Positions 7,096-16,139 of a stretch of 22,761 nucleotides of DNA are shown here, one piece after another (positions within the stretch are counted from its first letter, which is position 1; each line of letters starts with the position of its first letter). Below the pieces are notes generated by a model, which saw only the letters and a list, made by a program, of their open reading frames with translations, had not been told where the DNA came from and ran no database searches. The position numbers and the translations under genes were made by a program. The stretch is from an uncultured Butyricicoccus sp. (GTDB lineage Bacteria > Bacillota > Clostridia > Oscillospirales > Butyricicoccaceae), in contig CAJUDU010000039.1 in assembly GCA_910584935.1 (NCBI GenBank), positions 1 to 22,761 of the forward strand, read 5' to 3'.

Positions 7096-8517
7096 ATGTC
7101 GATTTATTATAAAGAAGGCGAAGAAAAGGTTCGCGCCGGTGTGTACCAGCGTTATTCCAATATCACATCACCCACTGCGCCTGCCGCCCAGGATGGCATT
7201 TGCGCGATCCCAATCCGCGCAAGTTGGGGACCGCTTGGCGAAGTTGTAAAAAATATTAACGGCGATTTGAAGAAAAATTACGGCGCTGGCGAATACGGTG
7301 ACGGGTTTACTGTACCTGCTGCGCAAGCCATGTTTGATGGCGGTGCAACCACAGTTTATACATACCGTTTGGGCGCAGGTGGTAAAAAAGCGGCGCTGAA
7401 AGTCCAGGACAGCGAAAGTCAGGACGCGGTTACAGCGACCGCAAAATATGAAGGTACATTCCCGATTGTGCTGTCTATTCTGCCCAAATTGGGCGATACA
7501 TCCAAGAAGGAAGCTAACATTTACACTGGTACAACTTTGGTAGAAACTTTCGCATTTGACGCGGATACTGCAAATGAACCAGCAAATCTTGTGAAAGCTT
7601 GCCGGAACAGCAAATACATTGATTTTGCTTTGGCAGGTGATGGCACAGGCACGCTGGCAAATGTGCCGGAAGCTTCCGGCGCACTCACAGGCGGTGAGGA
7701 TCCGAAAGTTACAAATGAGGATTATTCCAAGGCGTTTGAAGCATTTGAGCCATTTTATTACAACTGCATTGCGCTGGATATTGATGATGGCGAGGATCTT
7801 GCGCTGTCCATGCTGCTGCATGAATATTTGAAAAATGCGCATCAGACCGGCAAACTTGGCATTGCTGTGCTGGGCGAAAAACGTGAAATCGCATTTGAAA
7901 CACGGCTGAAACACGCCGCCAGTTTCAATGATGAAAAAGTTGTTTATCTTGGTTCAGGTTGGCTGACCGCTTCCGGCGAACAGGATGGCGTACTTGCAAT
8001 TTGTCAAACAGCAGGCAAAATTGCCGGTACGTCGGCAAACCAAAGTATCACCCATGCTCGAATTAACAAGGCGACAGGTTTGCTTGAAACCTTCACAAAT
8101 ATGCAGTATGAGTCGGCGATTTTATCTGGTATGCTGTTGCCGTCCATGTCAAATGACGGGGATATCTGGTATGATTCCGGTATCAATACGCTGGTGAAAC
8201 CAGAGGAAAACCAGGATAACGGCTGGAAGAAAATCCGCCGCACCAAAACCCGTTTTGAAATGTTTGACCGTTTGGATCGGGCGCTTTTGCCTAAAGTCGG
8301 GCGGGTAAATTGCGATTCTGATGGGATTGGCGATGTCATTCAAACTGGCAATCTTGTGCTGGCTGCGATGGCAAATGAACGGAAACTTTTTGCTGGTGCA
8401 TCGTTCAGTGTAGAACGTTATGCCGCGGATAGTGCATGGTTCACCATTCAGGCGGATGATATCGACAGCCTGGAGAAAATTTATCTGCATTATCTGTTCC
8501 GGTTCTCGCAGGAATAA
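7096..8517 (+). CDS. xkdK: Contractile tail sheath protein
   Basis: A 473-aa protein, about the family length, started at ATG 7096. Recognisable sheath features include the N-terminal VYQRYSNITSP and GICAIPIRASWGP, the middle YIDFALAGDGTGTL and LTGGEDPKVTNEDYSKAFEAFE, and the C-terminal domain with ITHARINKATGLLETFTN and WKKIRRTKTRFEMFDRLDRALLPKVG, the classic 'i(k)tr(T/R)' sheath end. Sheath subunits surround the tail tube and contract on infection, so this gene sets the virion type as myovirus-like. It sits directly upstream of the tube gene, as in PBSX. Confidence 0.95.
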   Translation: MSIYYKEGEEKVRAGVYQRYSNITSPTAPAAQDGICAIPIRASWGPLGEVVKNINGDLKKNYGAGEYGDGFTVPAAQAMFDGGATTVYTYRLGAGGKKAALKVQDSESQDAVTATAKYEGTFPIVLSILPKLGDTSKKEANIYTGTTLVETFAFDADTANEPANLVKACRNSKYIDFALAGDGTGTLANVPEASGALTGGEDPKVTNEDYSKAFEAFEPFYYNCIALDIDDGEDLALSMLLHEYLKNAHQTGKLGIAVLGEKREIAFETRLKHAASFNDEKVVYLGSGWLTASGEQDGVLAICQTAGKIAGTSANQSITHARINKATGLLETFTNMQYESAILSGMLLPSMSNDGDIWYDSGINTLVKPEENQDNGWKKIRRTKTRFEMFDRLDRALLPKVGRVNCDSDGIGDVIQTGNLVLAAMANERKLFAGASFSVERYAADSAWFTIQADDIDSLEKIYLHYLFRFSQE

Positions 8518-8531
8518 ACTGAATTTTTGAT

Positions 8532-8560
8532 AAAGGGCGGCTATGTTTTGGCTGCCCTTT
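8532..8560 (+). terminator. Hairpin between sheath and tube genes
   Basis: AAAGGGCGGC (8532-8541) pairs with GGCTGCCCTTT (8550-8560) with one G-U pair, giving a ten-pair stem. The stem ends in TTT but no further T-run follows (GTCC), so it is either a weak terminator or an mRNA-processing/stability element that sets sheath-to-tube ratio. It lies in a 70-base gap, the largest between sheath and tube. Confidence 0.5.
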
Positions 8561-8587
8561 GTCCTCATAAGGAGTTGAACTGTAAAA

Positions 8588-9070
8588 ATGGGAAAAAACA
8601 ATACCCTGAATACCGCCGAAGTGATGACCGGCAAAGACGGCAAACTGTTTGTAGAAGTGGGCGGTGTAAATGTATTTCTGGCCGAAGTTGATGAATACAA
8701 GGTCACAATGAATATTGAAACGACTGAAAAACAGCCTGTGGGTTCAATTGTAAAGCACCGTATTCCAACCGGTGTAACATTTGACCTTTCCTATACCGAA
8801 ATGGTAGTTCGGGACGACCTGATTATGGAACCGCTGCTTGACGAGATTCACGCAGGAAGGCTGCCGGTTTATAATTTCCAGGGCGTAGCCGTGAAGCCGG
8901 ACGGGCAGGAACAACGTATCGCGTTTAACAATGCTGTGCCGAATGGCGCGTTTGGGCTGATGTCACTGACACCTGGTGAAGTGATTCAGAGAGAGCATAC
9001 ATTCTCGCTAAACTCTATCCCCGAGTTTATTTCTACAATCGCTTCTACTTATCTTGCCGCTGAAGGCTAA
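8588..9070 (+). CDS. xkdM: Tail tube protein (XkdM-like)
   Basis: A 160-aa protein with AAGGAG (8569-8574) before ATG 8588. Blocks such as LNTAEVMTGKDGKLFVEVGGVN, FLAEVDEYKVTMNIETTEKQPVGS, GVTFDLSYTEMVVRD and an EHTFSLNSIPEF end match the tail tube family of PBSX-like phages, whose subunits form the inner channel. Length is typical (~150). It lies between sheath and the tail assembly chaperone. No signal peptide is seen. Confidence 0.92.
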   Translation: MGKNNTLNTAEVMTGKDGKLFVEVGGVNVFLAEVDEYKVTMNIETTEKQPVGSIVKHRIPTGVTFDLSYTEMVVRDDLIMEPLLDEIHAGRLPVYNFQGVAVKPDGQEQRIAFNNAVPNGAFGLMSLTPGEVIQREHTFSLNSIPEFISTIASTYLAAEG

Positions 9071-9096
9071 TCAAAGAACAGAAAGGATTTAACATA

Positions 9097-9615
9097 ATGA
9101 CTGATAAATTTGAACAGAATGCAGCCGATTTAGGGCTGGCGAATGCCGCAGATCCGAAAGGTGCGGAATATGATCTGGTGACTTCCCTGCTGGCAGCTGC
9201 CGACTTCCGCAATACAGAAAATGCTGTGACCGAAGTGGAAATCCGCCGCGCAGGTAAGTTTTATTTTTCGGTTCATGTGCATCCCATCAGTGAAGATGAT
9301 GTACGCGCTGCACGCAAAAAAGCAACTACTTATATGCGCAACCCACAAGGTGCAAAATATCCGCCGATTGAAAAAGATTTTAATCCCAGCCTGTTTAACA
9401 GCTGGCTGATTTATCTGGCAACCACACCGGAAGACCAACAGAAAATCTGGGGCAACAAATCCGTCAAAGATAAATTCGGTTTGATGGAGAATGTGGAAAG
9501 CATCAATGTTTTGCTGCTTCTTGGTGAAAAAACAGCATTATCGGATAAAATCATTGAGATTAGTGGTCTTAATGATGAGGAACAGTTTGATGCTGAGGAC
9601 TACGCAAAAAAGTAA
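9097..9615 (+). CDS. xkdN: Tail assembly chaperone, short form (XkdN-like, gpG equivalent)
   Basis: A 172-aa protein started at ATG 9097 after AAAGGA (9082-9087). It is acidic and helical, with RAGKFYFSVHVHPISEDDVRAARKKATTYM in the first half and YLATTPEDQQKIWGNKSVKDKFG in the second. XkdN-type chaperones bind the tape measure and the tube during tail assembly. The gene ends GCA AAA AAG TAA, placing a slippery A AAA AAG heptamer (9606-9612) right before the stop codon, so it is also read as a longer fusion (see 9097-9827). Its position directly before the tape gene is as expected. Confidence 0.9.
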   Translation: MTDKFEQNAADLGLANAADPKGAEYDLVTSLLAAADFRNTENAVTEVEIRRAGKFYFSVHVHPISEDDVRAARKKATTYMRNPQGAKYPPIEKDFNPSLFNSWLIYLATTPEDQQKIWGNKSVKDKFGLMENVESINVLLLLGEKTALSDKIIEISGLNDEEQFDAEDYAKK

Positions 9616-9827
9616 TTGACGGCACGGGGTTAGGCTTTTTGCTGCACACAGCATTCCAAAATCAGGGCATTGCACCGGGCATTTTAATGGGGTTGCGCAC
9701 CCCAAATGACCCGGTGCCTGCCGGGGAACGCGCCTTTCTTTTGGCGTCCACACAAAAAGCTGTCATGGAGGGCGGCACGCCAATTAAGATTGGTAATTTC
9801 GCAAAGCAGAAGGAGATCACAAAATAA
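9097..9827 (+). CDS. Tail assembly chaperone, -1 frameshift fusion product (gpGT equivalent)
   Basis: If ribosomes slip one base back on A AAA AAG (9606-9612), reading continues from GTA 9612 to TAA 9825-9827, adding 71 residues to the 172-aa short form (243 in total). The extension begins VIDGTGLGFLLHTAFQNQGI and ends KIGNFAKQKEITK. It has no good start of its own in frame: its first plausible start, 9639, is not preceded by a binding site. Long-tailed phages commonly make the two chaperone forms this way. The end overlaps the tape measure start by one base. A GAGGA (9595-9599) six bases upstream could act as a slip-promoting internal Shine-Dalgarno sequence. Confidence 0.85.
9606..9612 (+). 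promoter_or_regulatory. -1 programmed frameshift slippery site A AAA AAG
   Basis: The heptamer is in the zero frame as nnA AAA AAG, the most efficient bacterial type (as in E. coli dnaX). It is followed immediately by TAA (9613-9615), and upstream GAGGA (9595-9599) lies six bases before it. A weak stem TGCTG/CAGCA lies about 30 bases downstream; I cannot show that it stimulates slipping. Confidence 0.85.
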
Positions 9828-12800
9828 TGGCGGCAAAAGTTGTGATTGATGTTGCGGCAAGATTTACCGATCAAGTTACTGGACAGGCGGGGCGTGCGGA
9901 ATCTGCAATCCGCAAGCTGGAAAAACGCGCAAAGGCGTTAGGGCATACCCGTGTTGCCATTACCCTGCAAACTGTTGACCGTGCCACCCGTGTGCTAAAC
10001 AACATTTGGACAAATGGCAAACGTATTGCGGGCAAAGTTTGGCGTGCCACAGTTACTGTGCTTGATAAAGCAACCGCGCCAATCCGCGGCATCCTGAACT
10101 TGCTGAAAAATCCACTGTTACAGCTCGGCATTGTCATTGGCGTCAGCGGCGGCATCAGCGATGTGGTCAAAACTTACGCGTCATTTGAAGCAAAACTCAG
10201 CGAAGTAAAAGCAATCAGCGGCGCGTCGGCAATTGAAATGGAAAAGCTGAATGCAAAAGCCGCTGAAATGGGCAGGACAACAAAATTCACAGCAACCGAA
10301 GCCGGGGATGCCCTCAAGTATATGGCAATGGCTGGCTGGAAAGCTGAAGACATGCTCAACGGCATTGAAGGGATTATGTATCTGGCAGCCGCTTCCGGCG
10401 AGGAACTTGGCACAGTCAGCGACATTGTTACCGATGCCATGACCGCATTTGGGCTGGGCGCGGAAGAAGTCACGCATTTTGCCGATGTTTTAGCGGCTGC
10501 ATCCAGTAATTCTAATACAAATGTGTCCATGCTTGGCGAATCGTTCAAGTATATCGCGCCGCTGGCTGGCAGTTTGGGATTTACGATTGAAGATACCGCG
10601 ACTGCACTTGGCTTGATGGCAAATTCGGGTATCAAGGCGTCTATGTCCGGCACGGCATTGCGCGGCGCGTTGACTTCCATGCTGAACCCAAGCAAAAAGG
10701 CAGCGGCAGCAATGGAAAAGTATGGCATTTCCATGAAAAACCCAGACGGTTCGTCCAAAACGCTGATGCAAATCATGGAAAACCTGCGGGCTTCTTTTGG
10801 CGATTTGGATGCCGCGATTTTGAACGCGGATGGCGATATCAATGACAGCGACAGCATTTTAGGGCTGGCAAAAGCCGCCGGGAAATCAGCAGAACAGATG
10901 GAAAAGCTGGAGGCGGTCAGCACATTGTTTGGCGACCGCGCCCTGCCTGGGATGCTGTCCATCATTCAGGCAAGCGAAAAGGATTTCAAAAAACTTTCAA
11001 ACGCAATCGAAAATTCTGAAGGCACCGCAAAATCCATGTCTGAAATCATGTTGGATAATCTGCAAGGTTCGCTTGTCTTACTGCAAAGTGCCGCGGATGG
11101 CGTAAAAAGCAGCATTGGGGAACGTCTTGCACCATATTTACGGCAGTTTGTCGAATGGCTGACCGCAAAAATGCCGGATATCCAAAACGCGATTAACGGG
11201 ATGCTGGACAGCATTGAAGCAAAAATCCAATGGGTAAAACAAACCATGCAGGAAGTCATGAGCAGCGCGGAATGGAAAGATGCTGATTTATTCGGCAAGG
11301 CAAAACTTGTTTGGGACAACCTGATTGCAGAACCATTTTCGGCATGGTGGGCACGACATGGCGAGAACATTAAAACAACACTTGTTTCCGGTATGGCTGA
11401 AATTGGTTCGCTGATTGGGCAGGCGCTTATTGAAAGCCTGATGGCAGCATTTCAGGCGCACCCAATTGCCGCGATGATTGGCACGGCGGTGCTTGGTTCC
11501 GGTGCGCTGGCAAATATGATTGGGCTTGGTGCAAATGCTGCAGCCGCCGGGATGGGTATCATGGATTTTGGCGCGAATGCCGCGATTACACTTGGCGCTG
11601 GCAACCTTGCAGGCGGCGCATCACTCAGTTCTGGCGCGCTTTCTGCGATAGGGCTTGGTTCTGTGGCTGGCGCTGTTGTTGGTGGCGCGGCGCTGTTTAG
11701 TGGTATCAGTGATTTTACAACCGCTGCAAAAAGTAAAAATGATAAAGAAAAACAAGCGAATATTGACTCCGGGATTGTCAAAACTGGTGGTGTTGCGCTT
11801 GGCGCGGGAATTGGCGCGAGTATTGGTTCTGCCTTTTTTGGTATCGGTGCCGCACCTGGCGCGTTGATTGGTGCAGGTATTGGCGGACTTGCCGGGATCT
11901 TTATGGGAAACCATATCAAATCCGACTACGCCGAAGAAATGAAGCGTGCTGAAAAGGAAACCCGCGCTTTCGAACTTGCCGGGAAAGCGGCGAAATTCAG
12001 CAGTTATTCATTGCGGCACGCATTGCAGGATACGTCTGTTTCTGCGGAAGAATTTGAAAAACTGTTCAACAAAACAGTGACAGAAGATATGCGCAATCAT
12101 TTCGGTACGCTGCGTATGACTGCGGCTGAGGTGAAAACAATTGCGGCGAATATTGCGGATATTGGGGATGCTTCCGGGCTGGATATGTTCCGGAACGCTT
12201 CCGCAAATGCGGCGGCATCTTATGCTGAAATCCAGAACACGATCTCCGGGATGGACAAGCTAAACTGGAAAATCGGCACTGGACTTACGCTGGATGAATC
12301 CGAACTGGATGAATATAAAGCCGGTCTGAGTGATGTCTATACAAACGCAAAAAAATATGTGGAAAACGCGCATTTTCAGTCCACATCGGCAATAAAACTG
12401 CTGGTTGGCGAGGACAGCGAATTTGATTTTACCTATCTGGACAATACATACAAAGAACTGCAAACCCATCTGGATAACTGGAATAATGAATACACAGCGG
12501 CAATTAATATCGCGTTGGAAGATGGCGTGATTGATGTCGATGAACAGAAAATTATACAGGATATTCAGGATAAAATCACAGCAATTACAGATAAGGTTGC
12601 GAATGCTGAAGCTACTGCCAGCTTGGATATGCTGAAAATTAAATATGGTGGTGCGGCACTGGATCAGGAAAGTTTTGCGGCGTTGCAGACGGAACTTGCC
12701 CAGCAAGTACAAGCCTCCATGGAGTCATACGATAAGGCATTGAAAGTTGGACTGACTGCATTGGAACTGCAAAAAACAGACCCAAATTTCGATGAAGGCA

Positions 12801-13948
12801 AATATAAAGTACAATTTGACGCACTTGTAGCAGATTACAATAAAAAAATAGCGGATTTACAACTTTCTGTTGAAAAATTTCAGATAGAAACCATCGCAGA
12901 AGCATATGACAAGGAACTGGCAAATATCTTGCCGCAAATTGAAGGCACAACCGCAGAAAAACTGCAAACCGCACTGAATAATGCTTTAGCAAATGGGATG
13001 GATTTTTCAAAGGTTGATATCCCGACTGCGGCAAAAATGCTGGGTTTAGATGGCTTAAGTGCAGAAGTTCAAACCGAAATTGTAGGATTGCTTGCATCTG
13101 TAGCAACAACCCTGCCCAAAAGTGCAGCAGAAAGCATTACCAGCGCCCTTTCAAGCAACGACATGGGTAATGCTGTGATGCAGGGAATGAGCAGCAGCCT
13201 TGCAAATACAGATACCAGCGCTTTTGTATTTGGCGTTTCTAATCTTATCAATACATCCCTTGCGTCCGGTATTGCTGCGCAGGACTTTTCGCCATGCGGC
13301 ACGGCGACAGGGGCGGCAATCTCGGGCGCCTTAAACACCCTGGATATGTCGCCGATTGAAAATGCAGTTAGCAATGTGAAAACCAATACAGGGAACGCAA
13401 TCAACAGAAATTTTGCATCCGGGTTTGATACTACGACAACTGTCCGGGTACGGGCAAATTATCAGCTGATGAATCCATCATTTTCGCTGAATACCGGCGG
13501 CGCTTCCACTGAGGTTACTGCAAACATTACCCAAAGTGCGGAAGGGCGGATTGTAAACCGCCCGCTGCTTTCTTGGGTTGGTGAAGATGGCCCAGAAGCC
13601 ATTATCCCATTGGGTTCAAAACGCCGTGGGCGTGGTCTGGAACTTTGGGAACGTGCTGGCAAGGCGCTTGGTGTGCGGGAATTTGCGGATGGCGGCATTG
13701 TGGGAAGCGGTACGGTTTTCCGTCCGCCAGAACCGGCAGAAAACCGCCCAGTCAGCAGCGGCGGAAATATTACTGTGAAGGTTGAAGGCAATACATTTCA
13801 AATTGATATTCATGGCGGCGAAGACAATGCGGTTTCCGTTTCTGTCGGCAAAGAAGATGAAATCACAAAAAGAGTTGTAAACGCTATCCAGCGTGGGCTG
13901 GAGGAGGAATTTCGGAATATACCAGTGCGTGGAGGTGTGACCGCATGA
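9827..13948 (+). CDS. Tail tape measure protein (TP901 core family)
   Basis: A 1373-aa protein started at ATG 9827 after AAGGAG, overlapping the chaperone fusion stop by one base. The N-terminal ~115 residues are basic. The TP901 core spans about 118-330 (YASFEAKLSEV, AAEMGRTTKFTATEAGDAL, MAMAGWKAEDML, TDAMTAFGLGA). A Gly/Ala-rich hydrophobic stretch follows around 540-700, with runs of IGLGSVAGAVVGGAALFSG type; it may insert into the membrane to let DNA pass. The rest is helical and coiled. The end carries GEDGPEAIIPLGSKRRGRGLELW, a common tape C-terminal box. Length sets tail length, about 200 nm at ~1.5 A per residue (estimate). Confidence 0.95.
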   Translation: MAAKVVIDVAARFTDQVTGQAGRAESAIRKLEKRAKALGHTRVAITLQTVDRATRVLNNIWTNGKRIAGKVWRATVTVLDKATAPIRGILNLLKNPLLQLGIVIGVSGGISDVVKTYASFEAKLSEVKAISGASAIEMEKLNAKAAEMGRTTKFTATEAGDALKYMAMAGWKAEDMLNGIEGIMYLAAASGEELGTVSDIVTDAMTAFGLGAEEVTHFADVLAAASSNSNTNVSMLGESFKYIAPLAGSLGFTIEDTATALGLMANSGIKASMSGTALRGALTSMLNPSKKAAAAMEKYGISMKNPDGSSKTLMQIMENLRASFGDLDAAILNADGDINDSDSILGLAKAAGKSAEQMEKLEAVSTLFGDRALPGMLSIIQASEKDFKKLSNAIENSEGTAKSMSEIMLDNLQGSLVLLQSAADGVKSSIGERLAPYLRQFVEWLTAKMPDIQNAINGMLDSIEAKIQWVKQTMQEVMSSAEWKDADLFGKAKLVWDNLIAEPFSAWWARHGENIKTTLVSGMAEIGSLIGQALIESLMAAFQAHPIAAMIGTAVLGSGALANMIGLGANAAAAGMGIMDFGANAAITLGAGNLAGGASLSSGALSAIGLGSVAGAVVGGAALFSGISDFTTAAKSKNDKEKQANIDSGIVKTGGVALGAGIGASIGSAFFGIGAAPGALIGAGIGGLAGIFMGNHIKSDYAEEMKRAEKETRAFELAGKAAKFSSYSLRHALQDTSVSAEEFEKLFNKTVTEDMRNHFGTLRMTAAEVKTIAANIADIGDASGLDMFRNASANAAASYAEIQNTISGMDKLNWKIGTGLTLDESELDEYKAGLSDVYTNAKKYVENAHFQSTSAIKLLVGEDSEFDFTYLDNTYKELQTHLDNWNNEYTAAINIALEDGVIDVDEQKIIQDIQDKITAITDKVANAEATASLDMLKIKYGGAALDQESFAALQTELAQQVQASMESYDKALKVGLTALELQKTDPNFDEGKYKVQFDALVADYNKKIADLQLSVEKFQIETIAEAYDKELANILPQIEGTTAEKLQTALNNALANGMDFSKVDIPTAAKMLGLDGLSAEVQTEIVGLLASVATTLPKSAAESITSALSSNDMGNAVMQGMSSSLANTDTSAFVFGVSNLINTSLASGIAAQDFSPCGTATGAAISGALNTLDMSPIENAVSNVKTNTGNAINRNFASGFDTTTTVRVRANYQLMNPSFSLNTGGASTEVTANITQSAEGRIVNRPLLSWVGEDGPEAIIPLGSKRRGRGLELWERAGKALGVREFADGGIVGSGTVFRPPEPAENRPVSSGGNITVKVEGNTFQIDIHGGEDNAVSVSVGKEDEITKRVVNAIQRGLEEEFRNIPVRGGVTA

Positions 13949-14637
13949 TTCCAGATATTTATATCACTGAAACTTCTGCCGCACAGCAGATACGCATTCC
14001 ATGGATACCAGACGAAATCCATTTCACATCCAATGGCACACGGTTTGCCAGTTATGATATTCTTGACCGCGGCGAAGTAAAAATCCCAGCCGGTGCGAAT
14101 ATTCACGGCTATTCATGGGAAGGCATCCTGCCAGGGCTGGATCACTTCCCAAGTGGCGCACCTTTTCTGCGTTCTGTTGTTGATCCGCTTTGGGTGCAGC
14201 AGGTTTGGAGCGGCTGGCGTGAATATGGCACACCTTTGCGATTGCTTGTGACTGGCACACCAATCAATCATGAAGTGTATCTGGAAGATTATGATGTAAA
14301 ATACGCCGGCGCTTTTGGTGATTACAAATACAGCATTTCTTTTGTGGATGCACGGAATATCACCATTGGTGTGACCGCGCCGCCCTCTGCCGCATCCGAG
14401 GGCGCGCCAGCGCCAACACGCCCGGAAACACAATCTTCTGCCACATCTTACACTGTGCAGGAAGGCGATACACTTTGGATGGTTGCCCAGCGGTTTCTGG
14501 GCAAAAGCTCCCGATGGCCAGAAATTTATAAGCAAAATCAAGCAATTATAGAACAGGCAGCAATATCTTATGGCAAGAAATCCAGCAGCCATGGGAATTG
14601 GCTTTTCCCAGGGACAAAGCTGCAAATCCCGCGATGA
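13945..14637 (+). CDS. xkdP: XkdP-like baseplate protein with C-terminal LysM domain
   Basis: ATG 13945 overlaps the tape stop (ATGA), with GGAGGTG upstream. In the 230-aa protein, residues 1-140 match the XkdP/gp53-like part: ETSAAQQIRIPWIPDEIHF, RGEVKIPAGANIHGYSWEG, WVQQVWSGWREYGTPLRLLVTGT. A Ala/Pro/Ser-rich linker follows (APPSAASEGAPAPTRP). Residues 171-229 are a LysM domain (SYTVQEGDTLWMVAQRFLG, RWPEIYKQNQ, NWLFPGTKLQIPR), which binds peptidoglycan. The protein forms part of the tail hub and may anchor it to the cell wall. Confidence 0.92.
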   Translation: MIPDIYITETSAAQQIRIPWIPDEIHFTSNGTRFASYDILDRGEVKIPAGANIHGYSWEGILPGLDHFPSGAPFLRSVVDPLWVQQVWSGWREYGTPLRLLVTGTPINHEVYLEDYDVKYAGAFGDYKYSISFVDARNITIGVTAPPSAASEGAPAPTRPETQSSATSYTVQEGDTLWMVAQRFLGKSSRWPEIYKQNQAIIEQAAISYGKKSSSHGNWLFPGTKLQIPR

Positions 14638-14652
14638 TTGAGGTGGTTTCCA

Positions 14653-15657
14653 TTGGCATCCAAACAAAATCCGAAATACACTTGTGTCCTTGTTGCTGCG
14701 AATGGTGCAAAATATGACCTTAGCAATGTGCTGCTGGAGATTGAAACAACTGCCGGAAAAACCCGTCTTGCCGCTTGCGCTCGCGTCAAATGTTTTAACA
14801 TAAAGACTGATAATGGCTTGCTGCGTGGGATTGTTTCTGTGCGTGACAGGCTATTCCTTTATGCCGATGATGGCGAACAGGCGGCGGAGGTTTTCCGTGG
14901 GTTTGTTTGGACAATCAATTATACCAGCCGGACAGAAAAGGAACTCACGCTGACTTGTTATGACAATCTGATTTATTTTCAGCAGTCCGAAGATAACCGG
15001 TATTTCCCAAAAGGACGCAGCACAAAAAGTATTTGTCAGGCGTTGTGCGAAAGTTGGGGCATCCAGCTTGACTACACATATGACAGTATTACCCATGATA
15101 AAATGCCGCTGAAAGGCAGCTTATCTGATATATTTTTGTCTGACCTGCTGAACGCGGTGAAAAAGAAAACCGGCAAGCGGTATGTGATGCGCTCTGTTGG
15201 GGACGTGGTGAAAATTGCGCCTGTTGCTGAAAACAGCACAGTTTACACATTAAAACGGCTGGAAAATGTTATTTCCACTGCATCTGAAACCAGTATGGAT
15301 GATGTTGTGACAAAAATTATTATCCTTGGCAAATCGGACAACAACGGGCGCAGTAAAATTGAAGCGACAGTAAAAGGGGATACTGCAAAATATGGTACAC
15401 TGCAAAAAATCCAAAGCAAAGATGAAAACACCAGCCTTGCGGATGCGAAACGGGAAGCTGAAACCACAATAAAAGAAAAAGGGCATCCAATGGTTTCTTA
15501 TGAAGTCAGCGCGATTGACATTCCATGGCTGGCGCCTGGCGATAAGGTTAATGTCGCTGCCGGGGACATGGTTGCTTCTTTTCTTGTAACCGGGATTTCC
15601 CGAAGTATTACTGATACCAAAAAGATTATGCAGGTAACTTTGGAGGATTTATCGTGA
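14653..15657 (+). CDS. xkdQ: XkdQ-like late control D family tail hub protein
   Basis: The start is TTG 14653, six bases after GAGGTGG (14640-14646); the earlier TTG at 14638 overlaps that site. The 334-aa protein is about the size of the phage late control gene D family (gp27-like hub). Blocks include YFPKGRSTKSICQALCESWGI, SLSDIFLSDLLNAVKKKTGKRYVM and a C-terminal VSAIDIPWLAPGDKVNVAAGDMVASF followed by LVTGISRSITDTKKIMQVTLE. It would form the baseplate hub that joins tube and spike. Gene order (LysM protein before, DUF2577 after) matches PBSX. Confidence 0.9.
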   Translation: MASKQNPKYTCVLVAANGAKYDLSNVLLEIETTAGKTRLAACARVKCFNIKTDNGLLRGIVSVRDRLFLYADDGEQAAEVFRGFVWTINYTSRTEKELTLTCYDNLIYFQQSEDNRYFPKGRSTKSICQALCESWGIQLDYTYDSITHDKMPLKGSLSDIFLSDLLNAVKKKTGKRYVMRSVGDVVKIAPVAENSTVYTLKRLENVISTASETSMDDVVTKIIILGKSDNNGRSKIEATVKGDTAKYGTLQKIQSKDENTSLADAKREAETTIKEKGHPMVSYEVSAIDIPWLAPGDKVNVAAGDMVASFLVTGISRSITDTKKIMQVTLEDLS

Positions 15658-15902
15658 ACGAAATGACTGCTTTTGCAAGCCTGATTGCCGGGCAGATCCA
15701 ACGCACAGTACAAGCAGAAAAACAGGATGTTTTAGAGCCTGGGACAATTGGTATGGACTTGTATTTATCTGTCCACAGCCTAAAAGACCGCATCCCACCA
15801 GAAGAATATTTGCGTTGCGGACATGTGGGAAACTTCCGCGGCGGCGAACAGGTTCTGGTGGCATGGCTTGGCAATCAGCCTGTGATTATTGGCATTCTCT
15901 AA
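15654..15902 (+). CDS. xkdR: XkdR-like DUF2577 baseplate protein
   Basis: GTG 15654 overlaps the XkdQ stop (GTGA), with TGGAGG upstream inside XkdQ. The 82-aa protein has LIAGQIQRTVQAEKQDVLEPGTIGMDL and ends YLRCGHVGNFRGGEQVLVAWLGNQP, VIIGIL, a beta-barrel-like C-terminus. That is the size and pattern of DUF2577/XkdR proteins, which sit near the spike of contractile tails. It is the last baseplate gene before the inserted regulator cassette. Confidence 0.85.
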   Translation: MNEMTAFASLIAGQIQRTVQAEKQDVLEPGTIGMDLYLSVHSLKDRIPPEEYLRCGHVGNFRGGEQVLVAWLGNQPVIIGIL

Positions 15903-15907
15903 AAAGC

Positions 15908-15933
15908 AAAAACCGAGGATTATTCCTCGGTTT
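15908..15933 (-). terminator. Bidirectional terminator at the end of the RHH regulator gene
   Basis: AAACCGAGGA (15910-15919) and TCCTCGGTTT (15924-15933) form a perfect ten-pair stem around a four-base loop. Reading the minus strand, the right arm runs on to TTTTTGC, a standard T-run. The stop codon of the minus-strand gene lies inside the loop, so coding and terminator overlap. On the plus strand only TTT follows, giving weaker termination for the late operon. Confidence 0.8.
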
Positions 15934-16114
15934 CATCCAGTTTGATTTGGTTTTCAATTGCGCGATTGATAAATCCATTGAGTGACTCCCCGCGTGTTTT
16001 TGCATGAAGCTGGATAATTTCTTTTTTCCCTTTAGAAAGTATAAGACTAACCCTATCATAATTCGCTTTCATATATTTATTTGTAGCTTTTTGTTGCGCT
16101 TTGCTTGCCGGCAT
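15920..16114 (-). CDS. Ribbon-helix-helix (Arc/ParD-like) DNA-binding protein
   Basis: A 64-aa basic protein on the minus strand with AAGGAAGGAG before its ATG. It follows the ribbon-helix-helix plan: short beta strand YDRVSLILSKG (residues ~20-30), helix KEIIQLHAKTRG, then ESLNGFINRAIENQIKL with the typical 'S(L/V)(N/S)xFI' turn. Such proteins bind DNA as dimers and repress or autoregulate. It is divergent from a 41-aa gene; two AT-rich palindromic sites lie in the shared promoter region. Orientation is opposite to the late operon. It could also be an antitoxin, but no toxin-like partner is seen. Confidence 0.85.
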   Translation of the reverse strand: MPASKAQQKATNKYMKANYDRVSLILSKGKKEIIQLHAKTRGESLNGFINRAIENQIKLDETEE

Positions 16115-16139
16115 ATCGGTTCAGCTCCTTCCTTTTATT

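Noticed and set aside
10174..10965. Long minus-strand open frames under the tape measure gene
   Set aside because: They are antisense to a clear TP901 tape measure gene, and lack binding sites; Ala/Ser-rich translation follows from codon bias of the coding strand.
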